DNA of 64,000 bases from a bacterium (GTDB lineage Bacteria > Acidobacteriota > Thermoanaerobaculia > Multivoradales > J023), in contig JAAELT010000006.1 in NCBI GenBank assembly GCA_024226315.1, positions 1 through 64,000 of the forward strand. Direction: 5' to 3'. Position numbers and translations under genes: made by a program. Below are positions 16,780-24,500 of this stretch, in pieces (the stretch's first letter is position 1; the number at the start of each line of letters is the position of its first letter). The notes under the pieces are model-generated. The model ran no database searches, was not told the origin of the DNA, and worked only from the letters and a program-made list of their open reading frames with translations.

Positions 16780-16807
16780 CTATACATGTATAGCACTATT
16801 GCTATAC
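16780..16807. promoter_or_regulatory. Two overlapping palindromes upstream of the DUF1800 gene
   Basis: CTATACATGTATAG (16780-16793) is a perfect palindrome. It overlaps GTATAGCA (16788-16795), which pairs with TGCTATAC at 16800-16807. The block is an AT-rich island in GC-rich DNA, 44 bases before ATG 16851. That is consistent with a promoter/operator; TATACA and TATACC are possible -10 elements. Confidence 0.6.
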
Positions 16808-16850
16808 CATGCCTCCCTCACTCGACCAACCGACCAGAGGAGGGAGACGC

Positions 16851-18593
16851 ATGGCTTCACCCAGCGAGTCTCGACGATCAGGAGTCAACCGCAGGAACCT
16901 TCTTCAGGCGACCGGCCTGACCGCGGCCGTGGCGATGGCGCCGGGCGCCGCCAGGACGGCGCTGGCCGAGGGGCCGTCAAGCAGCCCCGCCATGCGGCGG
17001 CTGCGTGCCGTTGCGCCGAGGAAGGGCTCGCCGGCGCTGCCGGGCCTCGGCATCATCGCCTTCAACCGCATGGGCTTCGGGCCGCGGCCCGGTGACCTCG
17101 CCGCCTTCGGCGCCCTCGGCGCCACCAACTCGGAACGGCTCGCGGCCTACGTGGCTCAGCAGCTCGACCCGGACAGCCTCGACGACTCGGAGCTCGACGC
17201 CCGGCTCGCCGAGGCGGGCTTCGAGTCCCTGGGGCTGAGCTCGAATCCCGACACCTATCTCGCGACGCTGTGGGATTGGTACATCAACGACCAGGCACCC
17301 AGCGGCAACACCTCGTCGTCCGTGCCGCGCGACGAGCTGACCCGGGCGACCTTCATGCGCGCCATGTACAGCCGCAAGCAGCTGGTGGAGGTGCTGGCCG
17401 ATTTCTGGCTCAATCACTTCAACGTCAACATCAACCACTCGTCGTACGCGCGCGTGGCCTTCCCCCACTTCGACATGGTGATCCGGCAGGACATCATGGG
17501 GCGCTTCCGCGACATGCTGGAGTCGGTGGCGATGTCGACTTCGATGCTCTACTACCTGGACAACTACACCAGCTCCAACGCCGGACCGAACGAGAACTTC
17601 AGCCGCGAGGTCTTCGAGCTCCACACCCTGGGGGCCGAGAACTACTTCGGGGTGATCCAGCAGAACGAGGTGCCGACCGACGGCAACGGCGTGCCGGTCG
17701 GCTACGTCGACGCCGACATCTTCGAGGCCACGCGCTGCTTCACCGGCTGGAGCTTCAGCTACGGGGCCTCGGGCGACGGCGACACCGGACTCTTCTACTA
17801 CCGTCCGGACTGGCACGATCGCTTCCAGAAGAACGTGTTGGGAGTGTTCATCCCCCAGGACCAGCCGGTGCTGAAGGACGGCCGCGACGTGCTCGACGCG
17901 CTGGCGGCCCACCCGGGCACCGGCCGCTACATCGCCCGCAAGCTGTGCCGCCGGCTGATCGCCGACGATCCGCCGCAGAACGTGATCGACGCCGCGGCGG
18001 CGGTGTTCACCGACCAGTGGCAGGCCTCCGACCAGCTCAAACAGGTCTACGAGGTGATTCTGCTCTCGGACGAGTTCCGCGACACCTGGGGCGAGAAGAT
18101 CAAGCGTCCGTTCGAGATCGCGGTCAGCGCCATGCGCGCGGCGGGCGCGGATTTCACCCTCCGGATGGACGACTCCGACACCAACTCGTTCCTCTGGCGC
18201 TACGACGACACCGGCCAGGAGCTCTTCACCTGGCCGACGCCCGACGGCTTCCCCGACGAACGGGAGGCCTGGCAGAGCATGACGCCGCGGGTGATGAGCT
18301 GGCGGCTGTGCAACTGGCTGATCGACTTCGACGACGACAGCGGCAATTGGTACCTCGACGTCCTGGGACAGACCCCCGGGGGGGTGCGCACCCCCAACGA
18401 GCTGGCCGACTTCTGGATCGACCGCATCCTCCAGCGCCCGATGGGCACCGAGGATCGCGACGAGATCGTGCAGTTCATCGCCCAGGGCTTCAACCCGGAC
18501 TTCGACCTCGACCTGAACGACGACGACACCGCCGACCGCGTGCGGGCGATGGTCGGCCTGATCCTGATGTCCCCCGACTTCCTGTGGAGATAA
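16851..18593 (+). CDS. DUF1800 domain protein, Tat-exported
   Basis: ATG 16851 is placed by AGAGGAGGGAGACGC; an upstream in-frame ATG lacks such a site. The 580-residue product begins with a twin-arginine signal (NRRNLLQATGLTAAVAMAPGA). The DUF1800 body follows, with the typical FNRMGFGPRPGDL, FWLNHFNVN, NENFSREVFELHTLG and RYIARKLCRRL blocks. DUF1800 proteins are exported and almost always paired with a DUF1501 protein, as here with a four-base gap. Their biochemical role is not established. Confidence 0.93.
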   Translation: MASPSESRRSGVNRRNLLQATGLTAAVAMAPGAARTALAEGPSSSPAMRRLRAVAPRKGSPALPGLGIIAFNRMGFGPRPGDLAAFGALGATNSERLAAYVAQQLDPDSLDDSELDARLAEAGFESLGLSSNPDTYLATLWDWYINDQAPSGNTSSSVPRDELTRATFMRAMYSRKQLVEVLADFWLNHFNVNINHSSYARVAFPHFDMVIRQDIMGRFRDMLESVAMSTSMLYYLDNYTSSNAGPNENFSREVFELHTLGAENYFGVIQQNEVPTDGNGVPVGYVDADIFEATRCFTGWSFSYGASGDGDTGLFYYRPDWHDRFQKNVLGVFIPQDQPVLKDGRDVLDALAAHPGTGRYIARKLCRRLIADDPPQNVIDAAAAVFTDQWQASDQLKQVYEVILLSDEFRDTWGEKIKRPFEIAVSAMRAAGADFTLRMDDSDTNSFLWRYDDTGQELFTWPTPDGFPDEREAWQSMTPRVMSWRLCNWLIDFDDDSGNWYLDVLGQTPGGVRTPNELADFWIDRILQRPMGTEDRDEIVQFIAQGFNPDFDLDLNDDDTADRVRAMVGLILMSPDFLWR

Positions 18594-18597
18594 CGAT

Positions 18598-19986
18598 ATG
18601 TGCACCGACAGTACCCGACGCGGTTTCATCACCGGTTGCTCGGCCGCCGTCGCGGCCTACGCCGGCACCCACTTCAACACCCTGGCGTTCGGCGGCGAGG
18701 GCGGCGACAACGAGGACATCCTGGTGTCGGTCTTCCTGCGCGGCGGCATGGACGGCCTCAACCTGGTGATGCCGATCGGCGGTTCGGACCGCGGCCACTA
18801 CGAGGCCGCGCGGCCGAGCATCCAGGTGCCGACCTCGGGCGAGAACGCCGCTTTGTCGCTGTCCGGGCAGTTCGGTTTCCACCCGGCCACCGACAGCTGG
18901 CCGAGCGGCACCACGACGCCGCCCGCCACGCTCTACGACCTGTTCCAGGACGACAAGCTGTCGATCATCCTCGCCGCCGGCATGCACGAAGACAATCGCA
19001 GCCACTTCGACTCCATGACTTTCATGGAGCTGGGCACGCCGGGAACGCTCGCGACCCCCACCGGCTGGCTGACCCGCCACCTGCAGTCGGCGTCCAATAT
19101 TCCCGACGAGATCCTCATGCCGGCGCTGGCGGTGGGCAACTTGCAGCAGGTCTCCCTCCAGGGCGCGATCGACTCGGTCAACATGACCAGCCCCGACAGC
19201 TTCTCGCTCAACGTCGGCCCGTGGCAGTGGCGCGACGCCCAGCGGGTGGCGATGCGCAACATGTACAACGCCGAGACCTGGCTGCACGAATCCGGAGCCC
19301 AGACGCTCGACGCGATCGACCTGATCGAGCTCAACAGCGGCGACGGCTACACGCCGGCCAACGGCGCCGTCTATCCCGGCGGCAGCTTCGGCAACCATCT
19401 CCAGACCGTGGCGCGGATGATCAAGCTCGACATCGGTTTGCGGGTCGCGACCGTCGATTTCGGCGGCTGGGACACCCACAACGGCCAGGGCTCGAGCGGC
19501 GGCGGCTATTTCTACGGCCACGTCGAAGAGCTCGCCCGCGGCCTCTCGGCCTTCTACACCGATCTCGACGGCTCCGGCAGCCAGAACTACACCAGCCGGC
19601 TGGCCATCGTGGTCCAGAGCGAGTTCGGCCGGCGGCTGGTCGAGAACGCCGACGACGGCACCGACCACGGCCACGGCAGCGTCATGATGGTGCTCTCCGG
19701 CAACGCCACCGGCGGCATCCACGGCGACTGGCCGGGGCTGGCCAACGAGCAGCTGTTCGACAGCGCCGACCTCGAGGTCACCACCGACTACCGGCGGGTG
19801 CTGAGCGAGATCCTCATCCGGCGGATGGGCAACAACCAGCTGGGGACGATCTTCCCGGGCTACGAGACCTACAATCCGATGGGCATCGTCAGCGGCCCGG
19901 ACCTGCAGCCGGACTACGGCTTCAACATCTTCGCCGACGGCTTCGACTCGGGCTCGCTGGCGAACTGGTCGTCGACGACCGGCTGA
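18598..19986 (+). CDS. DUF1501 domain protein, Tat-exported, with C-terminal DGFDSG tag
   Basis: The 462-residue product starts with a Tat-like signal (STRRGFITGCSAAVAAYAG). It contains DUF1501 landmarks: FLRGGMDGLNLVMP, HEDNRSHFDSM, DFGGWDTHNGQ and the SEFGRR ... DHGHG block that resembles the sulfatase/alkaline-phosphatase superfamily metal site. The last residues (FNIFADGFDSGSLANWSSTTG) form a compact tail of the D-G-F-[DE]-S-G-x4-W-S type that I associate with secreted proteins of several phyla. Cotranscribed with the DUF1800 gene. Confidence 0.92.
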   Translation: MCTDSTRRGFITGCSAAVAAYAGTHFNTLAFGGEGGDNEDILVSVFLRGGMDGLNLVMPIGGSDRGHYEAARPSIQVPTSGENAALSLSGQFGFHPATDSWPSGTTTPPATLYDLFQDDKLSIILAAGMHEDNRSHFDSMTFMELGTPGTLATPTGWLTRHLQSASNIPDEILMPALAVGNLQQVSLQGAIDSVNMTSPDSFSLNVGPWQWRDAQRVAMRNMYNAETWLHESGAQTLDAIDLIELNSGDGYTPANGAVYPGGSFGNHLQTVARMIKLDIGLRVATVDFGGWDTHNGQGSSGGGYFYGHVEELARGLSAFYTDLDGSGSQNYTSRLAIVVQSEFGRRLVENADDGTDHGHGSVMMVLSGNATGGIHGDWPGLANEQLFDSADLEVTTDYRRVLSEILIRRMGNNQLGTIFPGYETYNPMGIVSGPDLQPDYGFNIFADGFDSGSLANWSSTTG

Positions 19987-20097
19987 TGGCAGTCCCATAG
20001 CGGGACGTCGCGCTCCGCCTGACAGGGGAGTCAGGGAGAGTGCGGCAGAGGTTGGCTTCACGGGCCGCGGCATGTCGGGTCGTGCGCCGCCGTGGGC

Positions 20098-20121
20098 TAT
20101 GATTGCAGTTACACTGCAATC
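20098..20121. promoter_or_regulatory. Inverted repeat with -10-like TATGAT upstream of the sigma factor gene
   Basis: GATTGCAGT (20101-20109) and ACTGCAATC (20113-20121) form perfect 9-base arms around TAC. TATGAT at 20098-20103 overlaps the left arm and could be a -10 element. The site lies 80-105 bases before ATG 20204, suggesting an operator on the sigma/CHAT operon promoter. No clear -35 box was found. Confidence 0.5.
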
Positions 20122-20203
20122 GACTCGATGGGAGCCGACGCTTGCCTCGTCCGTCTGCGGGCGGCGTCGGCCGAGTCGGCTGCGCGCGATGGCCGGAGGA
20201 GTC

Positions 20204-20869
20204 ATGGCCCAAGGTGCTTCGGGTCCGGAATCTGGCGCTGGCGCCAACGGTGACCGCCGGCGGGTCGAGCAGGTGGTCCGTCGGTGCCGAGCCGGCTCCG
20301 CCGGCCAGGACGACTACACCTTCCTCTTCGAGCGCTTCGGCAGCCAGCTCGAGCGGCAGTTCATCCGGTGGGGCTCTTCGGTCGAAGAAGCGCGCGACCT
20401 AAACCAAGAGACCTTCCAACGCATCTTCCAGGGTGTGGAGAGCTTTCAAGGTACAGGAGACCGCCTCTTCGAGTCCTGGGTCTCCTGGATCTGGACGATC
20501 GCTCGAACCACGTTGCGACGAAGCGTACGCTTCCAGCGCGCCCAGAAACGGCCCCAGAACGTACAGTCTCTGGATGCGTTGGAAGACAGCGCCCGCAACG
20601 TCGCCCGACTGCGGCCCCCGCAGCAGGAAGAAGTGGAGGAGGGGGAAGCGGTCCGCCAGGTCCGAGAAGCGGTCGACGAATTGCCCGAGCAGGAACGAAA
20701 ATGCGTGATTCTCTTTTACTACCAGGAAAAGAAGATCCGGCAGATCGCGGTGATTCTGAGGCTCGCCGAAGGCACGGTGAAAGCCCATCTCAACCATGCC
20801 CGAGCCAAGCTCAAGGTCGGGCTCCAGGATCGATTCGACTTCGAGGGAGACACCGATGACCGGGCATAG
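20204..20869 (+). CDS. ECF-type RNA polymerase sigma factor
   Basis: ATG 20204 is preceded by GGCCGGAGGAGTC. The 221-residue protein contains region 2 (YTFLFERFGSQLERQF ... DLNQETFQRIFQGV ... WVSWIWTIARTTLRR, about residues 30-105) and region 4 (DELPEQERKCVILFYYQEKKIRQIAVILRLAEGTVKAHLNHARAKLK, about 160-210). The next gene begins 15 bases later and starts with a zinc anti-sigma motif. The two therefore form a sigma/anti-sigma pair controlling, at least, their own operon. Confidence 0.93.
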   Translation: MAQGASGPESGAGANGDRRRVEQVVRRCRAGSAGQDDYTFLFERFGSQLERQFIRWGSSVEEARDLNQETFQRIFQGVESFQGTGDRLFESWVSWIWTIARTTLRRSVRFQRAQKRPQNVQSLDALEDSARNVARLRPPQQEEVEEGEAVRQVREAVDELPEQERKCVILFYYQEKKIRQIAVILRLAEGTVKAHLNHARAKLKVGLQDRFDFEGDTDDRA

Positions 20870-20884
20870 AACAGGAGACTCGCG

Positions 20885-23800
20885 TTGACCGGGGCAAGGC
20901 CCCGCTGGCGATCGACACTGCAGACAGTGGTCGATCAAGAGCGGCTGAAGCTAGGGTCCCATCCGACTGCCGACGAGATCGTCGCCTATCACGCCGGGGA
21001 GATGGAACCGCCCGAGGCGTCGCTGCTCCAGGATCACCTGGTGCTGTGCGCGGTGTGCGCCGACCTGCTGCTCGAGCTCGACGACTTCGTCGCCGACGCC
21101 TCGCCCACGGAAGAGGAGCCGCCGCTCGCCCCGGTGGTGCCGATCGGGCCCTACCGGGCCAGGCGGCGGGGCTGGTGGGCGGCGGCGGCCTCCGCCGCCG
21201 CCGCGGCGGTAGCGTTGTTCTTCGTCATGCCGGGGGGAGCGCCGCTGCCGCAGTACGACCTCGCTTTCCACGGGAACCTTCGGGACACGAGGGGGATCGA
21301 GGCGTCGTCCGAGAGTGAGCCGCTGATCTTCGCCACGGGTCGTCCGATGACCATCCTGCTGAAACCGAAAGACGACAGCGGGGAGGTGATGGCTCGAGCC
21401 TACGTGCGGCGCGACGACGAGCTGCGTCCCCTGAGCGCCTCGACCCTCGTGGTCGACGAGAAGGGGGTGGTGTCTCTGCGGGGCGTTCCCGGCACCGATC
21501 TCCATCTTCCTCGGGGCGTCCACGAGTTGGTGTTGAGGGTGGAGCGCCGCACCGCGTGGCCCTTGCTTCGGCGACCGACCCAGGAGTTTCGAAACACCAT
21601 CGAGATCGTGGAGCAGGAGCCCGCATTGCAGCCCGTGAACCGTGGCGCCACGAGCGAGGAATACCATCAGCCGAGGATCGAGTTTTCAGGCTGCGAGACG
21701 ATCATGGACGGTCCGGTCTGTGTCCTGGGAGCCGAGCGCCGGCTGACCCTCTGGGTGAAAGTCGACGCCCCCGAAGCGGAGATCCGGATCGACGCCGGGC
21801 TCTTCGGCGGTCCTCGCGGCCCGACCAAGGTCCAGAGGGGCTATCGGTACGAGATCGACGTCGGTCCCCGGAGCAGAGAGTTGGTGGTGGAGGTCGATCA
21901 GGCGGACGGGCTGTCCGTCTGGGTCCTCGAGCTGGCGTCAGCCCCGGAGGAGCCGGCCTGGCTGGATGCCGCCCGCGAACAGGGCCACAAAGGCGCGCTT
22001 GCCGCGGCGCGCGAGATCCTGGAAACCAACCTTCCCGGCGCGGACCCCCGATCGCGGCGACTCGCCTACGGCCTCCTGGCTCGCATCGAGGGCCGCAGCC
22101 AGCAACCGGAGCTGGCGATCGAGTACTACGAGAAGGCGCTGGCGGCGCATCGAGACGCCGGTGACCTCTACGAGCAGGTCGACGACGCCACTTCTCTGGT
22201 CTGGGAGCTTCACGTGGCGAAGCGTTTTTCCGAAGCGCGCGCGGTGCTCGACGATCTGTCGGTGAACGCCCTGGGCGGCGCCGTCATGGCGCGTTACTAC
22301 GAGGCTTTCTACCGCGGTCTCATCGCCGAGGAGACGGGCGATCTGCGAGCCGCCATGCTGTGGACGGGCCGGGCCGCCCGAGAGGCGGAGCGTGCCGGCC
22401 GTACCCGGGCTCAGATCATGGGTGAGGATACGCTCGCGCTGCAGCTGCATGCAACCGGCCGGGCGGGCGATGGCGCCAGGCTCCAGGAACAGTTGTGGGC
22501 CAGGATCGAGCAGGAGATGTTCTGTGAGCCGGTCGATGGCGGTTCGCCGTTGAATGCCTGCGACTGCGCCAAGATCGTCAACAATCGGGGCTGGGCTCAG
22601 CTCCTGAGCCTCGAGGCCGGTCGCGCAGCGATTGATCCGGTCCCGGTGCTGGAAGAAGCGCAACGAATTCTGTTGGAGCAGGCCGACGAGTCTTGCCGCG
22701 CCGACGAGTTGCCGAACGTCCGCCTCAACCTCGCGCTCGCGAAACTTCACGCCGGAGACGTAGAAGGGGCTCACGAGCTGGAAGAAACCGTGGCCCGGAC
22801 GATCCGTCAGGGCCGGGAAGGATCGGAGGTCGAGCTGTGGCGGCTCGAGGTCGCGGCTCGGATCGACCTGGCGGAGTCGCGGCCCAGGGAGGCGCTCGAC
22901 AACTACCGGAAGCTCGCGGATCTCGCCAAGCTCGCCTCCTCGCCCGAGGCGGGTTGGCGCGCGGCCTTCGGTCGCGCCCAGGCGCTCGCGGCCCTCGAAC
23001 AACCGGACGAAGCGATCACGGCTTGCGCCCATGCCGAAGGCCTGCTCGATCAGGAGAGTCTGCTGGTGCCGATGCATGCCGGCCGCGAGAAGTTCATTGC
23101 CCAGCGCGAGCGGGCGGCGCGTTTCTGCCTGGAGCTGCTGCTGGCGGCCGACCGGGTGGAGGAGGCGCTGGGGACCGCCCGCAGGTCCGCGGCACGGGCC
23201 CTCGGCAGCCTGCGCCTGGGTGCGAGCTTCTCCGACCTGAACGAAGAAGATCGTCGGCGGTGGGATGACGCGGCCGGCCTCTATCAGGCGAAGCGCGAGA
23301 AGATCGAAGCGCTCGTGGCGCGGATTCAGAACGGGCTGCTGGGTGACGAGGAAGAGCTGGCGAGGGGACAGATCGAGGATCTGCGTCAGGACCTTCGCCT
23401 GCGGCTCAGCGAGATGTCTACGCTGCTCGGAGACAGCTCGAAGCCGGCGGCGCTGACGCCGTCTCCGGCTCCCGGTACCCTGCTGCTGGTCTACCATCCG
23501 CTGCCCACGGGCTGGGCGGCCTTCGCCGTCGACGACCGGGGCCGGACGGCGCACCACCGGTTCACGGAGCTCTCCGTCGACGACGAGGGCGAGCCTTCCA
23601 GCAGTCTCCTCGCGCCGTTCACCGAGCAGATCGAGCGGGCGGACGTGGTCGAGGTGATCGGCTATGGCGACCTGCGCCGGGTCGATTTCCACACTCTTCC
23701 TCTCGCGGACGGCATCCTGCTCGAGCGGGCGCCCGTCGTCTACCGTCTGGATCTGCCCGGATCGCCGGAAACGGCGGCGGCTTCCGCGCCGGCAGCCCTG

Positions 23801-24346
23801 GTCGTTTCGAGCCCCGAGCTGCTGCTTGCCTCGGGCGAGGCCCAGGCGGTCCAGGGGGAGCTGGAGAGCCATGCCTGGCGGGTCCAGCTGCGGTCGGACG
23901 CGACGCTCGCGGACGTCCGCGAGAGTCTGCCCGATGTCGATCTGTTCCACTACGCCGGTCATGCCGAGTTCGACGACGAGAGCCGCGGCTGGGACAGCCA
24001 CTTGTCGCTCGCCGGCGGCAGCAGCTGGACCGTCGACGACATCCTGGCGCTGGAGAGCGCCCCGCGCTGGGTGGTGCTCTCCGGTTGCGAGACCGGCAAG
24101 GACGACAGGCAGACGGCGGTTCCGACCATTGGTCTGGCGCAGGCGTTCCTGGTCGCCGGCTCCGAGGGCGTGGTCGCTGCCACCGACAAGGTCTCGGACA
24201 ACTCCGCCGCCGCCCTTGCGAAAGCGCTCTATCGCCACTGGGACGGGTCCACGCCGCTGAGCGTGGCATTGCGCAAAGCCCAGCTCGAGCTCGAACACCA
24301 GGGCCAGGATCAGGATTGGCGCAAGTTTCGGATCATCACGCGTTAG
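20885..24346 (+). CDS. Membrane anti-sigma / TPR / CHAT protease fusion
   Basis: TTG 20885 follows an AGGAG site. The 1153-residue product has an N-terminal zinc anti-sigma motif (H51, C55, C58 in DHLVLCAVCADLL), a transmembrane helix at about 96-116 (WWAAAASAAAAAVALFFVMP) and a beta-rich region. TPR-like repeats follow at about 370-760 (for example PELAIEYYEKALAAHRDAGDL), and the C-terminus is a CHAT caspase-fold domain from about 870. Catalytic His1026 lies in HYAGHAEFD and Cys1068 in VVLSGCETG. The topology predicts a cytoplasmic anti-sigma head and an extracytoplasmic TPR-CHAT. The upstream sigma factor is the obvious partner. A terminator hairpin follows. Confidence 0.93.
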   Translation: MTGARPRWRSTLQTVVDQERLKLGSHPTADEIVAYHAGEMEPPEASLLQDHLVLCAVCADLLLELDDFVADASPTEEEPPLAPVVPIGPYRARRRGWWAAAASAAAAAVALFFVMPGGAPLPQYDLAFHGNLRDTRGIEASSESEPLIFATGRPMTILLKPKDDSGEVMARAYVRRDDELRPLSASTLVVDEKGVVSLRGVPGTDLHLPRGVHELVLRVERRTAWPLLRRPTQEFRNTIEIVEQEPALQPVNRGATSEEYHQPRIEFSGCETIMDGPVCVLGAERRLTLWVKVDAPEAEIRIDAGLFGGPRGPTKVQRGYRYEIDVGPRSRELVVEVDQADGLSVWVLELASAPEEPAWLDAAREQGHKGALAAAREILETNLPGADPRSRRLAYGLLARIEGRSQQPELAIEYYEKALAAHRDAGDLYEQVDDATSLVWELHVAKRFSEARAVLDDLSVNALGGAVMARYYEAFYRGLIAEETGDLRAAMLWTGRAAREAERAGRTRAQIMGEDTLALQLHATGRAGDGARLQEQLWARIEQEMFCEPVDGGSPLNACDCAKIVNNRGWAQLLSLEAGRAAIDPVPVLEEAQRILLEQADESCRADELPNVRLNLALAKLHAGDVEGAHELEETVARTIRQGREGSEVELWRLEVAARIDLAESRPREALDNYRKLADLAKLASSPEAGWRAAFGRAQALAALEQPDEAITACAHAEGLLDQESLLVPMHAGREKFIAQRERAARFCLELLLAADRVEEALGTARRSAARALGSLRLGASFSDLNEEDRRRWDDAAGLYQAKREKIEALVARIQNGLLGDEEELARGQIEDLRQDLRLRLSEMSTLLGDSSKPAALTPSPAPGTLLLVYHPLPTGWAAFAVDDRGRTAHHRFTELSVDDEGEPSSSLLAPFTEQIERADVVEVIGYGDLRRVDFHTLPLADGILLERAPVVYRLDLPGSPETAAASAPAALVVSSPELLLASGEAQAVQGELESHAWRVQLRSDATLADVRESLPDVDLFHYAGHAEFDDESRGWDSHLSLAGGSSWTVDDILALESAPRWVVLSGCETGKDDRQTAVPTIGLAQAFLVAGSEGVVAATDKVSDNSAAALAKALYRHWDGSTPLSVALRKAQLELEHQGQDQDWRKFRIITR

Positions 24347-24379
24347 GGGCAACGATCGCCCCGCGAAGGCTCACTGACT

Positions 24380-24398
24380 AAACCGCCCACCGCGGTTT
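24380..24398 (+). terminator. Weak intrinsic terminator after the CHAT gene
   Basis: AAACCGC (24380-24386) pairs with GCGGTTT (24392-24398) around a five-base loop. The right arm ends in a run of four T. It lies 34 bases after the CHAT stop, so the subtilase gene downstream probably needs its own promoter or read-through. Confidence 0.6.
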
Positions 24399-24500
24399 TG
24401 CAGCAGATCTGTTGTCGGGTCGAGCGTTCGGAGCGATTCGAGTCATTTGTTTGGGGGCTCCGGACGGCGCGTAACAAGACTTTCTCTCTGGAGGTCCGAA

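Noticed and set aside
16977..20247. Two long minus-strand frames (551 and 585 codons) opposite the DUF1800/DUF1501 genes
   Set aside because: High-GC codon bias creates long antisense frames. The plus strand carries Tat signals, family motifs and good start sites.
21938..24352. 804-codon minus-strand frame opposite the CHAT gene
   Set aside because: No motif, Arg/Gln/Leu-rich. The plus strand contains the TPR and CHAT catalytic blocks.
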